Source of the DNA: Temnothorax longispinosus
Taxonomy: Eukaryota > Arthropoda > Insecta > Hymenoptera > Formicidae
Length of the DNA: 64,000 nucleotides
Reading direction: 5' to 3'
NCBI RefSeq assembly: GCF_030848805.1
Contig: NC_092359.1
Span: 14,125,102 to 14,189,101 of the forward strand
Shown: piece after piece, positions 1-9,790 of the stretch
How the letters are laid out: the number at the start of each line of letters is the position of its first letter
Numbering within the stretch: position 1 is the stretch's first letter
The notes under the pieces: model-generated
What the model saw: the letters and a program-made list of their open reading frames with translations, nothing else
What the model was told of the DNA's origin: nothing
The model's database searches: none
Made by a program: the position numbers and the translations under genes

Positions 1-760
1 CTTGAATTCGATGTCCACGTGTCCCAGGTTGCCGATGACGGGATCCAGATAGTGCGCTTCATAGTTTCGGTGTCCATGTGTAATCGTACGTTGAATTCAA
101 TGTCTAGGTGTCCCAGGTTGCCGATGACGAGGTCCACATAGTGCGCTCCGTAGTTTTCGGTGTCTACGTGTATTAATATCTTGAATTCGATGTCCACGTG
201 TCCCAGGTGCCGATGACGGGATCCAGATAGTGCGCTTCATAGTTTTCGGTGTCCAGGTGTAATCGTACGTTGAATTCGATGTCTAAGTGTTCCAGGTTGC
301 CGATGACGAGATCCACATAGTGCGCTCCGGTGTCGGTGTCTACGTGCATTAATATCTTGAAATTGATGTCTAGGTGTCTCAGGTTGTTGATGACGAGGTC
401 CACATAGTGCGCTTTGTAGTTTTTGGTGTCTAGGTGTATTAATAACTTTAAATCTGAATGTAGGACACATAGATATCGAATTCGAGGTATTAATACACGT
501 AGACACCGAAAACTACGGAGCGCACTATGTGGACCTCGTCATCGGAAACGTGGGACACCTAGACATCGAATTCAACGTATTATTATACCTGGACACCGAA
601 AACTATAGAGCGCACTATCTGGAACCCGACATCAGCAACCTGGAACACGTGGACATCGAATTCAAGGTATTAATACACCTGGATACCGAAAACTATGAAG
701 CGCACTATGTAAACCTCGTCATCGGCAACCTGGGACACCTAGACATCGAATTCAAGCTTG
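1..760. repeat. 90-bp satellite in two opposed arms
   Basis: A unit of about 90 bp, starting TTGAATTCGATGTC, repeats head to tail at about 1, 91, 181, 270 and 357. From about 475 to 760 the same unit continues as its reverse complement, so the array is a large inverted repeat. Units alternate between two subtypes (GGGATCCAGATAG versus GAGGTCCACATAG), which implies an older 180-bp higher-order unit. Because 90 = 3 x 30, a 30-residue repeat (core HLDIEF, LDTENYEAHY) stays open on the minus strand in the left arm and on the plus strand in the right arm. One lost T near 208 shifts the left-arm frame. I see no start context or promoter and do not call a gene. Confidence 0.9.
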
Positions 761-1408
761 ATCATAAGAATCGACTTAAAAAATTCCCTAGCGGCAGAAT
801 CAAGAGACACGGTAGTGTCTCGCGCCAAGTACACGCGGAGCGAGACCGTGTGATGACTTTTTTTACGCGACGCGACGGGTTGCGAGTACTCGAGATGTTG
901 AGATTCTCGATAACGAGTGAACGGATCAAGTTCTAAGTAGGCTTGATCGATAGCTTGGGGTCCAATTAGGGGGGGGTTTCTCTTATAATATTCTGCTACG
1001 TGCCCTACGAGCGGAGATATTGCGACGCAAAGTCCAAATGTGAAAATTTTTTATTAAGATACGTCGTCGTCGTCTACGTCGACCGCTCTTTATAACATAC
1101 ATGTAACAAACAGAGAACGTCACTTTCACTTTTTTGACACTGGCGGCTAGCGGCGTTAGTATCGCAGTGCAGTGCAGTGCAGATAGTGCGTTCGTATCCT
1201 GTCAGTCAGTTCATCATCTGATCAGTTAACTGCAGTTAACCTATCTCGATCGATCGAGAGACACGGTAGTACGCGCGGAGCGAGACCGACCGTGTGACTC
1301 TTATTACGCGTCGCGAGGTAAGGTGCGACAACGCGCGCATACGCGCGTACGCGAAACGGCAGTAACACCGTAATCGTGCCGGCGATATACTGAATTGAAT
1401 TGCTTCGT
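761..1408. other. No gene seen; short internal duplication
   Basis: No convincing reading frame. A block containing GAGACACGGTAGT, CGCGGAGCGAGACCG and TTACGCG occurs at about 804-880 and again at 1256-1312, so this stretch contains a diverged duplication. CAGTG is repeated at 1171-1183. The stretch runs into the assembly gap and may be the start of the LTR material that resumes after it. Confidence 0.5.
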
Positions 1409-1908
1409 NNNNNNNNNNNNNNNNNNNNNNNNNNNNNNNNNNNNNNNNNNNNNNNNNNNNNNNNNNNNNNNNNNNNNNNNNNNNNNNNNNNNNNNNNNNN
1501 NNNNNNNNNNNNNNNNNNNNNNNNNNNNNNNNNNNNNNNNNNNNNNNNNNNNNNNNNNNNNNNNNNNNNNNNNNNNNNNNNNNNNNNNNNNNNNNNNNNN
1601 NNNNNNNNNNNNNNNNNNNNNNNNNNNNNNNNNNNNNNNNNNNNNNNNNNNNNNNNNNNNNNNNNNNNNNNNNNNNNNNNNNNNNNNNNNNNNNNNNNNN
1701 NNNNNNNNNNNNNNNNNNNNNNNNNNNNNNNNNNNNNNNNNNNNNNNNNNNNNNNNNNNNNNNNNNNNNNNNNNNNNNNNNNNNNNNNNNNNNNNNNNNN
1801 NNNNNNNNNNNNNNNNNNNNNNNNNNNNNNNNNNNNNNNNNNNNNNNNNNNNNNNNNNNNNNNNNNNNNNNNNNNNNNNNNNNNNNNNNNNNNNNNNNNN
1901 NNNNNNNN
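1409..1908. other. Assembly gap (500 N)
   Basis: Exactly 500 N. Open frames crossing it are artefacts. The round length suggests a placeholder rather than a measured gap. Confidence 0.99.
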
Positions 1909-2380
1909 ATCGAAGCCGACGTGGCTTATCCCGTTGACCGCTTGCGTTAACAGCGTGATTAATAACGATTCGATACGCGATACGGGATAACGATCCATTC
2001 GTGTAAGTCGACGTTTAGAATACACCCTCAAACGGAGGATTAAGCCCGGATACGGGAAACGTTTGTAGAAGTGAAGGAACATAAATTGTTGTTTATAATA
2101 AAACGAGAGTGATTATATCTCGGCCCGACAACAATTCCTATCCGTGTTCCGTATATTACGCGACGCAAAAACAGGGCGTGGCTGACGGCCTTGAACACGT
2201 CCGCGGCGTAGAAGACGGCGGCCATTGAGCAGGAAGGAAGCGAGGGGCATAGCAACAACCAGAGGTTTCTGTATTTGAGCCTTAAAATACAGTGGCGACC
2301 GTATAATTCAGCCCAAGTAGTAAGTGGCTATATTTTGATTTTCACAACATCAATCGTTGTTCCGGTCACAACCTAACCTA
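1909..2380 (+). mobile_element. Gypsy-like LTR end and leader, copy 1
   Basis: The sequence to 2291 ends in AAAATACA, followed by G and then TGGCGACCGT at 2293-2302. That is the arrangement of an LTR end plus a primer-binding site of the tRNA-Arg type used by mdg1/412-like Gypsy elements (recalled, not searched). A diverged copy of the same LTR end and leader lies at about 12440-12920. Shared blocks include CTTATCCCGTTG, CCTTGAACACGTCCGCGG and CAGCCCAAGTAGTAAGTGGC. Because both copies continue past the LTR end into a leader, neither is simply the 3' LTR of the other. The 5' boundary is lost in or beyond the gap. Confidence 0.6.
2293..2302 (+). promoter_or_regulatory. Primer-binding site, tRNA-Arg type
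   Basis: TGGCGACCGT directly follows the ACA end of the LTR after one spacer base, the expected position for a minus-strand primer site. Confidence 0.55.
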
Positions 2381-2521
2381 ACCTTGGAACCGGTGGCTGA
2401 AGTCATCGTTCCAAGGTCGGATCCTCCTAACCAACAGACCACGTACGAGCCGATGGACCAACGGAGGTGATCCCGAGGGTTTCCGGAAGCCGTACAACAG
2501 ATCGATGAAACTGACCAATCG

Positions 2522-2761
2522 ATGGGCCTAACGGAAGCAGAGGTGCGACTATTTATGTCAAACAACGACGCGGAGCAATTGGCCCTGCTTCAAACGTTCC
2601 CAGAGGTCATAGAGGAAGAGGTCGTGGCCCAGTGCGGGGAACAGCCCGCTGGACCACAGGAAGAACGCGACAGCCAATCGAGGGACCAGGAGAGCGTCGA
2701 GGATCAGCCCGACCAGACGGAGGCGCTGGAGACAGTGGCGGGAGCAGCGACGGCCCCGTAA
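2522..2761 (+). CDS. Short acidic reading frame in gag position
   Basis: An open frame of 79 codons lies 220 bp downstream of the primer site, where gag would begin. The product is rich in Glu, Gln and Asp and has no zinc knuckle, membrane segment or recognised motif. It may be the truncated start of the Gag of the LTR element, but its short length and lack of homology leave it uncertain. Confidence 0.25.
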   Translation: MGLTEAEVRLFMSNNDAEQLALLQTFPEVIEEEVVAQCGEQPAGPQEERDSQSRDQESVEDQPDQTEALETVAGAATAP

Positions 2762-3479
2762 AATACATAATCTACCCCAATTGCGCGAAACGATCCGTTT
2801 AGGATCAACGGCCAACGAAAAAGGTCGAATAGACACACCGTATGTGTAAAAGGCTTAAGTTTTTGATTATTTTATTTGAGAAGTCTATTCCGTTTACGAA
2901 CGAGATTTATATTCTATTCTTTGAGTTTATTTTATTTTATTCTATCGTTTAATTAAGCATTGAGAAAGTTTTACGCCAATAGCGCGACTACCGACCCAAG
3001 AGGTCTCGTTTTTATATTAATTCTATGATTTTATACTAGTAACGCATGTAGCGACCAATAGGAGCGTAGGGAGTCAAATACACTGTATTTTATACAAAAT
3101 AAGCGCAAGCGAACAACCGAAAATCCTTTCGACCAATCCCACGCATCCCAGAGCGAATATCAGTAGGAGCGAAGACAGAGCCATCGCGAGAGCCAATCAC
3201 AGGCCATGGACTCTGATAAATTCAGAATAATGTTCTTGCATTCATTTTCATTCTTTTTTGCGATTTCTATCGTATGCATATTACTTTTAGCTTATTCGCA
3301 TTCAGCGGGAGCACAACAACCATATTATTTACCGTAGAGTCAGTAGAGTCAATAGAGTCAGCGAAATGCGGCTTAAGGAGTACTTGGTGGTCACTTTGAT
3401 CATATTCATACCTTTGATAATCAGTTTTCCAGAGATACATACAGTTAGCATGATATTCGTTCTATATACCTTATACATC
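2762..3479 (+). mobile_element. CCAAT-rich LTR-like segment, left of Harbinger
   Basis: This AT-rich segment carries spaced CCAAT boxes at about 2973, 3053, 3140 and 3191, several followed by AGGAGCG-like sequence. The same texture resumes at 11401 to the right of the Harbinger element (CCAAT at about 11448, 11537, 11623 and 11737). Removing the Harbinger element and one copy of its TTA duplication joins the two halves, so I read them as one LTR or promoter-like region interrupted by the insertion. Confidence 0.45.
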
Positions 3480-3482
3480 TTA

Positions 3483-3534
3483 AGGCTGGTTTATAATAGC
3501 CGTAACCGTTAACCTAGGCCAGTGCCGTAAGAGT
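3483..3534 (+). repeat. Harbinger left terminal inverted repeat
   Basis: About 50 bp matching the complement of 11346-11397 with a few differences near the inner end. It lies directly inside the TTA duplication. Confidence 0.9.
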
Positions 3535-3807
3535 TGGAAGATAGGAAACTCGTACTACCGTTTATAATGGTTGGCAATAATCTGTTATTTTTGGCCGTAA
3601 CCGAAAAGTTGACTCAACTTTATCTTTACCGGCCTACGGCCAGTGAAAACAACGGAAAGAAGTGAAATTAAGGGGAATCCATCAGAAAGTCAAAATAAAG
3701 AATCACACATAACCTTAATTTTGACATACGTGATATAGGAGGTTGAAGGCATTGAGTTTCTTTCAGTCGAGAGAACACCTCCAAAAAAGAAAAAAATACG
3801 TGATACA

Positions 3808-6800
3808 ATGATAAATGACGTGGATTTAATTTTCTGGGTCGAACAATTTCGGCATTTATACGACAAGAAAGAAAAAGATTACAAAGACAGAAATGTCGTA
3901 GAAAATTCTTGGCAATTTATTGGTAACAAATTGAAAGCATCAAGTGAGTATATTATAATATATTTGATAAATATTAATTATCATAGAAATACCAACATCA
4001 AAATTTTTCCTAAATTTCTGTTTGTTTTGTATACGCAAATAAAAAGTTGGATTATTTTATTAAACAAGATATAGAAAGTTTGAATTCTGATAAATGACTG
4101 ATTTGCAATCACATTTATACCATTTTCAATTAAATTTTAAAAAGATAAAGAGCTGGAGAGCCTACGAGAGCTAGAGAGACAGTTATTAATTCGAATAATG
4201 CATATTATAAAAAAAAAAAAACAATAACAAACGTTTCTGCCTACATCAGGCCTTCTTCAAATGTATATGATACGAAAAAAAATTTACAAAATAACAAAGT
4301 TAAAATTTAACAAAGAATACAATCTTTATACACTTAATACAATTTACGTTTTGTAATAATGATTTATGTAATTTTAAATTTTAATTATTTGAGCCTTTTT
4401 AAACACATTTTTTTTATCATTTTCAATTACTTGAAGTACGCTAAATATATGTCGCATATAAAATTATATAAATACAGATATACTTGATGAAGTCATGGTG
4501 TAAAGAAAGTAAGGTGTGCTCATACCGAGGACGCGTTTTCGTATCGTTCTGCGCATTGTACCAACCGCCTCCATTTTTAAATTCGTATGTTTACGTTGAA
4601 AGACACTTAACCTTAATTTTAGACGTCTGTGCTGCAGTACCCGGCAATTACGCGAGTAAAAAGTATATTAACATGCCTTCATGTGCAGTAAAAAGTTGCC
4701 GAAGTTATACGGGGAAAAAGGGATCTGAATATCTCAGATTTTTTAGATTTCCTGCAGATCCAGTAATGAGTGAGCAATGGAAAGTTATCTGCGGAAATGA
4801 AAATATTAATGTAAAAAATGGTATGTTAAACAAAAACACTTTCTATTTTGATGTATTTGTTAAGGGGGTCATCCCGTGTGACGGCTTCAAAAAATCGATT
4901 TTTTTTTTTTTGCATAAATCTAATCTAGAGCATGCATAGAATATACTGGCAAAGTAATTTTCCGAAATTCGAAGTCATTGAAAAGTTACAGCAGTGAGAA
5001 GGTAAGGTGTTTAAGCACGCAGTTGAGCGCTCGGCGGGGCCGATAACAAGAGCTATTGTATACCTTCAGATTGTAACCTGAAGCCGATTCTAATCACACG
5101 CACACATATTTAGAGATATGCTGATGTCTCGAAACTCAAATTGAATGCAACGGTTGCTTAGTTTTGGCTTCGCAGTCAGCGGCGTAATAGCTCTTGAGTC
5201 GTCGTAAGCAGTAATATTTTACCGTGCAAGTGTTTCAAGTTTGCGATGAGTGACAAGAAAGGAACAAGAAAAACTCACGCTCATGCTGAGCGAAAAAAGA
5301 AGAGAAAATTTCAAGGAAACCGTTATTCATTGGAAAATGATCTGGATTATACGTCGGCATCAGCGAAGAAACTGCTTGGAAGCATGAACCTGGAAGTGCC
5401 TGTTGCTTCGAATTTTGCGTACTGTATCTTAGAATTTGCATCTGTATTTTCGGCAATTTCAGCAAATGTTATATGCAAAGAGTGTAAAAGTGACGTGACC
5501 TTTAGTCAGACGATTTTACGAGGCTTGGGTTTTAAAATTCTTATGTCGTGTAAGTGCAGTACAGATAAACATCTACATTCAGGCGCTCAGATAGTTCAGA
5601 TTGCAACTTTTTTGGCCGTCATCATCTTTAATGAAGGCTTCCAAGGCATTATTAAGATAATGCATACGATGGGATGTTCAATTGGACGATCAGCGCACGC
5701 TTATGTAGAGCGCCGCGACGATGCCCGGATCAGCCGTTCCGAGCAGCGCATGAGCGACGCGGCAAGAGAGGCTAGAATTTCAGCCAGGGAGGAGCAGTCG
5801 GCATTACGAAATTTTCAAGAAGAAGAGGAAGGGATACTCTATGCACCAGGAATAGCAGATTAGTGGTAAGCAAAAATTTCATGGTGTAATTCATACGTGA
5901 ACTTTCAAACGCGTTTTTCTCAAAACTGTATTTTTAAACTGGTGTCCATGATTTCTCGAAAACGGTTCAATGGATTTAAATAAAATTTGAATGGTAGATT
6001 CAGCACATGTGTGGCTATCGCGGGAACTAGAATTTTTAAAAAATATTGAACCGTTTTCTGTCCGCATAAAAAATAGTCGCAAAAAATCATGTTATTTTGA
6101 GTTATAATTTTTAAAAGCATGCAAAAAAATTAAATTTTAATATTTTCAAATAATCCTAGTTCCCGCGATAGCCATTTATCTATAGATTAAAATGCAATTT
6201 GGCTTTTTTATTTCAGATAAACCAGTCTGCCGGAATCGTGGACACCGTTTGTCTGCTTTTTTTTTACATGGGTGCCATTCCAGTGATGTAACTCGCCATC
6301 GACGCTATATTTTCAAATAAAAAAATTTACACATATAGTTTTAGATGTAATAAATATATAGTAAAAATTTAGAAGCTCTGTATTTTTTCATTTCGCCGCA
6401 AAAAAATGCAAAAAAAACCTTAAAAAAAACGGTCATCACACGGGATGACCCCCTTAATACTATAATAAATAAATAAATAAAAATAATAAATATTTTGTAC
6501 ATATATGTGTAGCTCGTATCTGTTCGCTTCATTTTCATGCAAATGCATACAAAGAGGCTTTATGGATGCAATCTGTTCTGGGAGCAGGACACTCAGAAAA
6601 AAATGAAAAAAGTGACAAACAAAAAAATATTAATATTTATTCACGTTTTTATTATTAGTAAATAACTGTGTTTATTGGTTTTTCATTGTTTCATTTATTT
6701 ATTATACTTGACCATACATATTGTATATGTATATTTAATATATATACGTTCGTAATAAAATGTTCCGTTCGTTACTTGTTCATCTGAAAAAAAATTTTTT

Positions 6801-9624
6801 TAAATTTATTATTATTTTCTTTATGTAAATGTTTAATTTTTTTATTACAATTTTATATAATATATGTGTTACGGGCAAAGTCAGCATGGTGTGCAGTGTC
6901 GGCATTGCCCGGGCAATGTCAGCATTGCACAACGCGACTGGGCAAAGTAGTTTATTAGCGGACATTGCCCGGTTTGATGTGGGCAAAGTTAACACTGCCC
7001 ATCCAGCGATGGCAATGTCAGCAACGATTATCACATTGCGGACTTTGCTCGGTTCCAAGTGGGCAATGTCGACAATGCTAAATCTCCGTGGGCTAAGCTG
7101 CGCTAAATAAGGGTAATTCTTCAGTTTAGCTACCTCAGCACAGAAATCGATGCAATTAGGCTTAATCGACGCGTTTTTGCATGAAACGAACGAATCTGGC
7201 AGAAAAAAGTGTCGCTCTGCCCCGCGACGCGAGATACACACGTGTGTATGCCCTGTTTAACGAAAATCACAACTTCTATAAAGCAGGGCATACACCAGCA
7301 TACACACGTGTGTGTGCCCTGCTTTAACGAAAATCACAACTTCTATAAAGCAGGGCATACACACGTGTGTATGTGCCCTGCTTTAACGAAAATCATTAAA
7401 CAGTTACATCGTGCAGAATAACCAAGCATCTCGATTCAAGCAGTTAGGTCTCACGCTGGGAGTTTCATTAGTTTAATTATGCGTGGGAAGCACACACACA
7501 CACACACACGGGGGGGGTGCGAGGGGGGGCCTTCGGCCCCCCTTTCCCGCACCCACCCCGTCGGTAGGCAGCGTGGACCTCGCTTTACAACATAAAGTAC
7601 ATGCTAAGTTGTAAAGCGAAATTATAAAGCACATGCATGGAGGGGTGCAAGGGGGCTTACATGCGTGAGCACACGTGAACAGAAAGGCTTTTCTCCCCTG
7701 CACCCTCCCCCATGCATGTACTTTATAATTTCGTTTTACAACTTAGCATGTACTTTATGTTGTAAAGCGAGGTCCACGCTGTCTACCGACGGGGTGGGTG
7801 CGGGGGAGGGGGGGGCCGAAGGCCCCCCCCGTGTGTGTGTGTGTGTGTGTGTGTGCTTCCCACGCATAATTAAACTAATGAAACTCCCAGCGTGAGACCT
7901 AACTGCTTGAATCAAGATGCTTGGTTATTCTGCACGATTGATTCATTTAAAATTGGCGCAGTTTTACATGCGCGTGCGACCACTGAGCATGCGCATATGG
8001 CCGCAGGGCACGTTCAGTGTTGCTACATGTCGTCGGTTCAACTTTGACGATTAATATCTCGCGTCGCGGGGCAGAGCGACACTTTTTTCTGCCAGGTTCG
8101 TTCGTTTCATGCAAAAACGCGTCGATTAAGCCTAATTGCATCGATTTCTGTGCTGAGGTAGCTAAACTGAAGAATTACCCTTATTTAGCGCAGCTTAGCC
8201 CACGGAGATTTAGCATTGTCGACATTGCCCACTTGGAACCGAGCAAAGTCCGCAATGTGATAATCGTTGCTGACATTGCCATCGCTGGATGGGCAGTGTT
8301 AACTTTGCCCACATCAAACCGGGCAATGTCCGCTAATAAACTACTTTGCCCAGTCGCGTTGTGCAATGCTGACATTGCCCGGGCAATGCCGACACTGCAC
8401 ACCATGCTGACTTTGCCCGTAACATATGCATATTGAACGTACATTTTATTTTCTTCCTTTATTTTATCCTTTTATTAATTTTATGCAAATTGTATAAAAA
8501 TGAGTGTGATATGTCAATTTAATTTGCCACTACAAAATGGCGGCCGCTGGAACAAAATTTGATTGGCTGTTCAAAAACCTGCGTAATAGCACACCTTACT
8601 TTCTTTACACCATGGATGAAGTATTACAGTATTAAATAATTATAATTTTTATTTAGGTTCTGAATGTAGAGATCGTTGGATTGTCTTACGAAATCGATTT
8701 TCAAAAGAACGATGCAAATTAATACGATCAGGATCAGGAGCATCGGATCAGAAAGAATGGCCATTAATGAAAAATTTGGCATTTTTACACAAACATGTAA
8801 AACGACGAAAGACATTTGGTAACGTCGAGTCACCATGCAACGACACTGAGGATTCTACATGTTCTATGCCAAATGACTCCTCTGCCAAAGATCCTCAAAA
8901 TTCGACTCAGAACTACAATGTTGATGAAGAAGTAACCTATGAAGATATTGAGTACCTTGATGAAACATTAAAAGAATATGTGGAACATCTGGACGATCAA
9001 ACTGGTTTGCAATTTTATTTCAAAATTTTGTAATTTTCTTTAAGTCTTTGGTTTTATAGATACTATTATAATAGACACTTTCGGTTGTAGCAATTATAAA
9101 TGTTTTACATTGAAATGTATAAAGTGTCGTAGAGAGTGATTTTATACAGCTGATGATTGATTCTTCAAACTACACTAATTGTTTACTTTTTTTTAAATAT
9201 TAAAATAATTTGTTTTAATTATAAACATAGTAATAATACATTAAAAATAATACTAATTAAATTTCCAGGTACACATAAGGATTTTGAAGACGTATCAATA
9301 TCGATGGACGAGACTTCAAGAGAAACTCTAGACCGCACTTCAAGAGAAAGCACTCAATCACCTGCAGTAAAACGCTCGCGCTCCAGATCCACTACTCCGA
9401 CTGACAAGGGTTCCTCAAATAAAGCATCTATCCAAGTCAAAATAGATGAAGCCATAGATATTTTTAAAAAATTTGTAACTGAAAGAAACACTTTGACTGC
9501 GGAAGATAATTCTTTGAAAAATTTTTGTAATTCCATATATGCTGACTTGAAAAATTTAGACAATAAAAATTTGATACATTGCAAAATAGAAATCATGCAA
9601 GTAATTGCCAAATATACACAGTAA
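3808..9624 (+). CDS. MADF-domain protein of the Harbinger element (3 exons)
   Basis: Predicted exons are 3808-3943, 8657-9004 and 9269-9624. The junctions are donor CAA|GTGAGT, acceptor TTTAG|GT, donor CTG|GTTTGC and acceptor TTCCAG|GT, and the phases agree. The joined frame is 840 nt, coding for 279 residues with no internal stop. Residues 8 to about 95 form a MADF (Myb/SANT-like) DNA-binding domain: W10 in exon 1, then SWQFIG, CRDRW, LRNRF and EWPLM. The middle is Ser/Thr- and acid-rich with a basic KRSRSRS patch. The C-terminus looks like the BESS-type interaction region seen in such proteins. In PIF/Harbinger elements this protein helps the transposase enter the nucleus and bind DNA. Intron 1 is 4.7 kb because it contains the P-type element; the P-element THAP exon lies on the same strand inside it. 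Confidence 0.85.
3944..4493 (+). other. Intron 1 of the MADF gene, left part
   Basis: AT-rich intronic sequence between the first MADF exon and the P-type element. No other feature seen. Confidence 0.6.
4673..4820 (+). pseudogene. THAP-domain exon of a P-type transposase
   Basis: The frame from ATG 4673 starts with a THAP zinc-finger N-terminus: C4 and C9 of the C2CH motif, then FFRFPADP at 23-30 and W36. The second half of the motif (C-x2-H) is absent. A good splice donor (ATG|GTATGT at 4821) lies where the exon should end, so the rest would come from a downstream exon that no longer exists in this copy. The TTAA element is inserted 40 bp downstream of the donor. THAP domains sit at the N-terminus of P and THAP9 transposases and bind near the element ends. 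As it stands this exon cannot make a transposase. Confidence 0.8.
4864..6453 (+). mobile_element. Kolobok-like TTAA element, internally deleted
   Basis: The inverted ends GGGGGTCATCCCGTGTGA (4864 onwards and complement to 6453) are flanked by TTAA at 4860-4863 and 6454-6457. A TTAA target fits Kolobok or piggyBac. The single reading frame (5246-5863) resembles the insect transposase family that Pfam calls Mutator-like, which I associate with TTAA-flanked Kolobok-type elements; that classification is from memory. It is inserted into the P-type element just after the THAP exon. Confidence 0.8.
5246..5863 (+). pseudogene. Transposase with catalytic core deleted
   Basis: The 205-codon frame is open but is a fusion of the two ends of a much longer transposase. 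Residues 1 to about 113 match the usual N-terminus: basic start, RYSLENDLDYTSASAKKLL, then the zinc-like pairs CKEC and CKC. Residues from about 115 match the usual C-terminus: FLAVIIFNEGFQ, RRDDARISRSEQR, ending EEEEGILYAPGIAD. Full-length relatives have several hundred residues between these parts, including the catalytic acids and the GDGDSKT-like stretch. The deletion is in frame, so a short protein that keeps both termini could be made; it might bind DNA but cannot cut it. Confidence 0.75.
7238..7400 (+). repeat. Tandem hairpin repeat
   Basis: A unit containing GCCCTGCTTTAACGAAAATC and TATAAAGCAGGGCATACAC occurs about 2.5 times. GCCCTGCTTTA and TAAAGCAGGGC pair, so each unit can form a hairpin, separated by CACGTGTG. 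Confidence 0.75.
7410..7936. mobile_element. Inner foldback with G-rich arms
   Basis: The ends CGTGCAGAATAACCAAGCAT (7410) and complement (to 7936) frame two ~250-bp inverted arms. Each arm contains an (AC)n/(GT)n run next to G/C tracts of 7-8 bases around a CCTTCGG turn. The centre lies near 7675. No coding capacity or clear target duplication. Confidence 0.75.
8615..8656 (+). other. Second 8-bp duplication and intron 1 acceptor
   Basis: GATGAAGT at 8615-8622 is the right-hand duplication of the P-type element. The intron 1 acceptor (TTTATTTAG) ends at 8656, only 34 bp further on, so the P element sits close to the splice acceptor. Confidence 0.8.
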
Positions 9625-9790
9625 TACATATATAATTTAATATAAAAATAAATTGTTTTATCCCAAACTTGTGTTGTACAATTTTTATTACTATTCTAAG
9701 TCTAATTATTTTATTAAATCTGTTTTACAAAACTAATTATATTAAATATAGACAATTAATGAAATTGGTTAAATATATATCTTATCAATG

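Larger units (their letters stand above)
6867..8424. mobile_element. Foldback element with 370-bp arms
   Basis: The arms 6867-7236 and 8055-8424 are near-perfect reverse complements with ends TGTTACGGGCAAAGTCAGCA. A 4-bp TATG flanks both sides (6863-6866 and 8425-8428), a tentative target duplication. The arms contain many copies of GGGCAAWGTC in both orientations. Open frames in the arms exist on opposite strands in mirror image and are by-products of the repeat. The loop holds a hairpin-rich tandem repeat and a second foldback (7410-7936). No transposase is encoded. Confidence 0.85.
4494..8614 (+). mobile_element. Non-autonomous P-type element, 4.1 kb
   Basis: Both ends carry a perfect 27-bp inverted repeat that starts CATGGTGTAAAGAAAGTAAG. 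The element is flanked by the 8-bp duplication GATGAAGT (4486-4493 and 8615-8622). The CATG start, the AAGGTG motif inside the repeat and the 8-bp duplication all agree with the P superfamily. The only P-type coding left is a THAP exon (4673-4820). The rest of the interior is other insertions: a TTAA element at 4864-6453 and a foldback at 6867-8424. P-derived sequence remains at 4494-4863, 6454-6866 and 8425-8614. Confidence 0.87.

Noticed and set aside
1222..2082. Long open frames across the first gap, and similarly 25119-25930 across the second
   Set aside because: They consist mainly of untranslatable N; the flanking codons have no homology.
4484..4672. Extension of the THAP frame upstream to 4484
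   Set aside because: It would start before the P-type element; ATG 4673 begins exactly at the canonical THAP start.
7230..7400. CRISPR-like array
   Set aside because: Only 2-3 units with hairpins inside a eukaryotic transposon; no spacer pattern.
6829..8444. Mirror-image open frames in the foldback arms (93, 87, 139 and 153 codons)
   Set aside because: The same sequence read from both arms of an inverted repeat; no start context or domain, and they end at the repeat borders.
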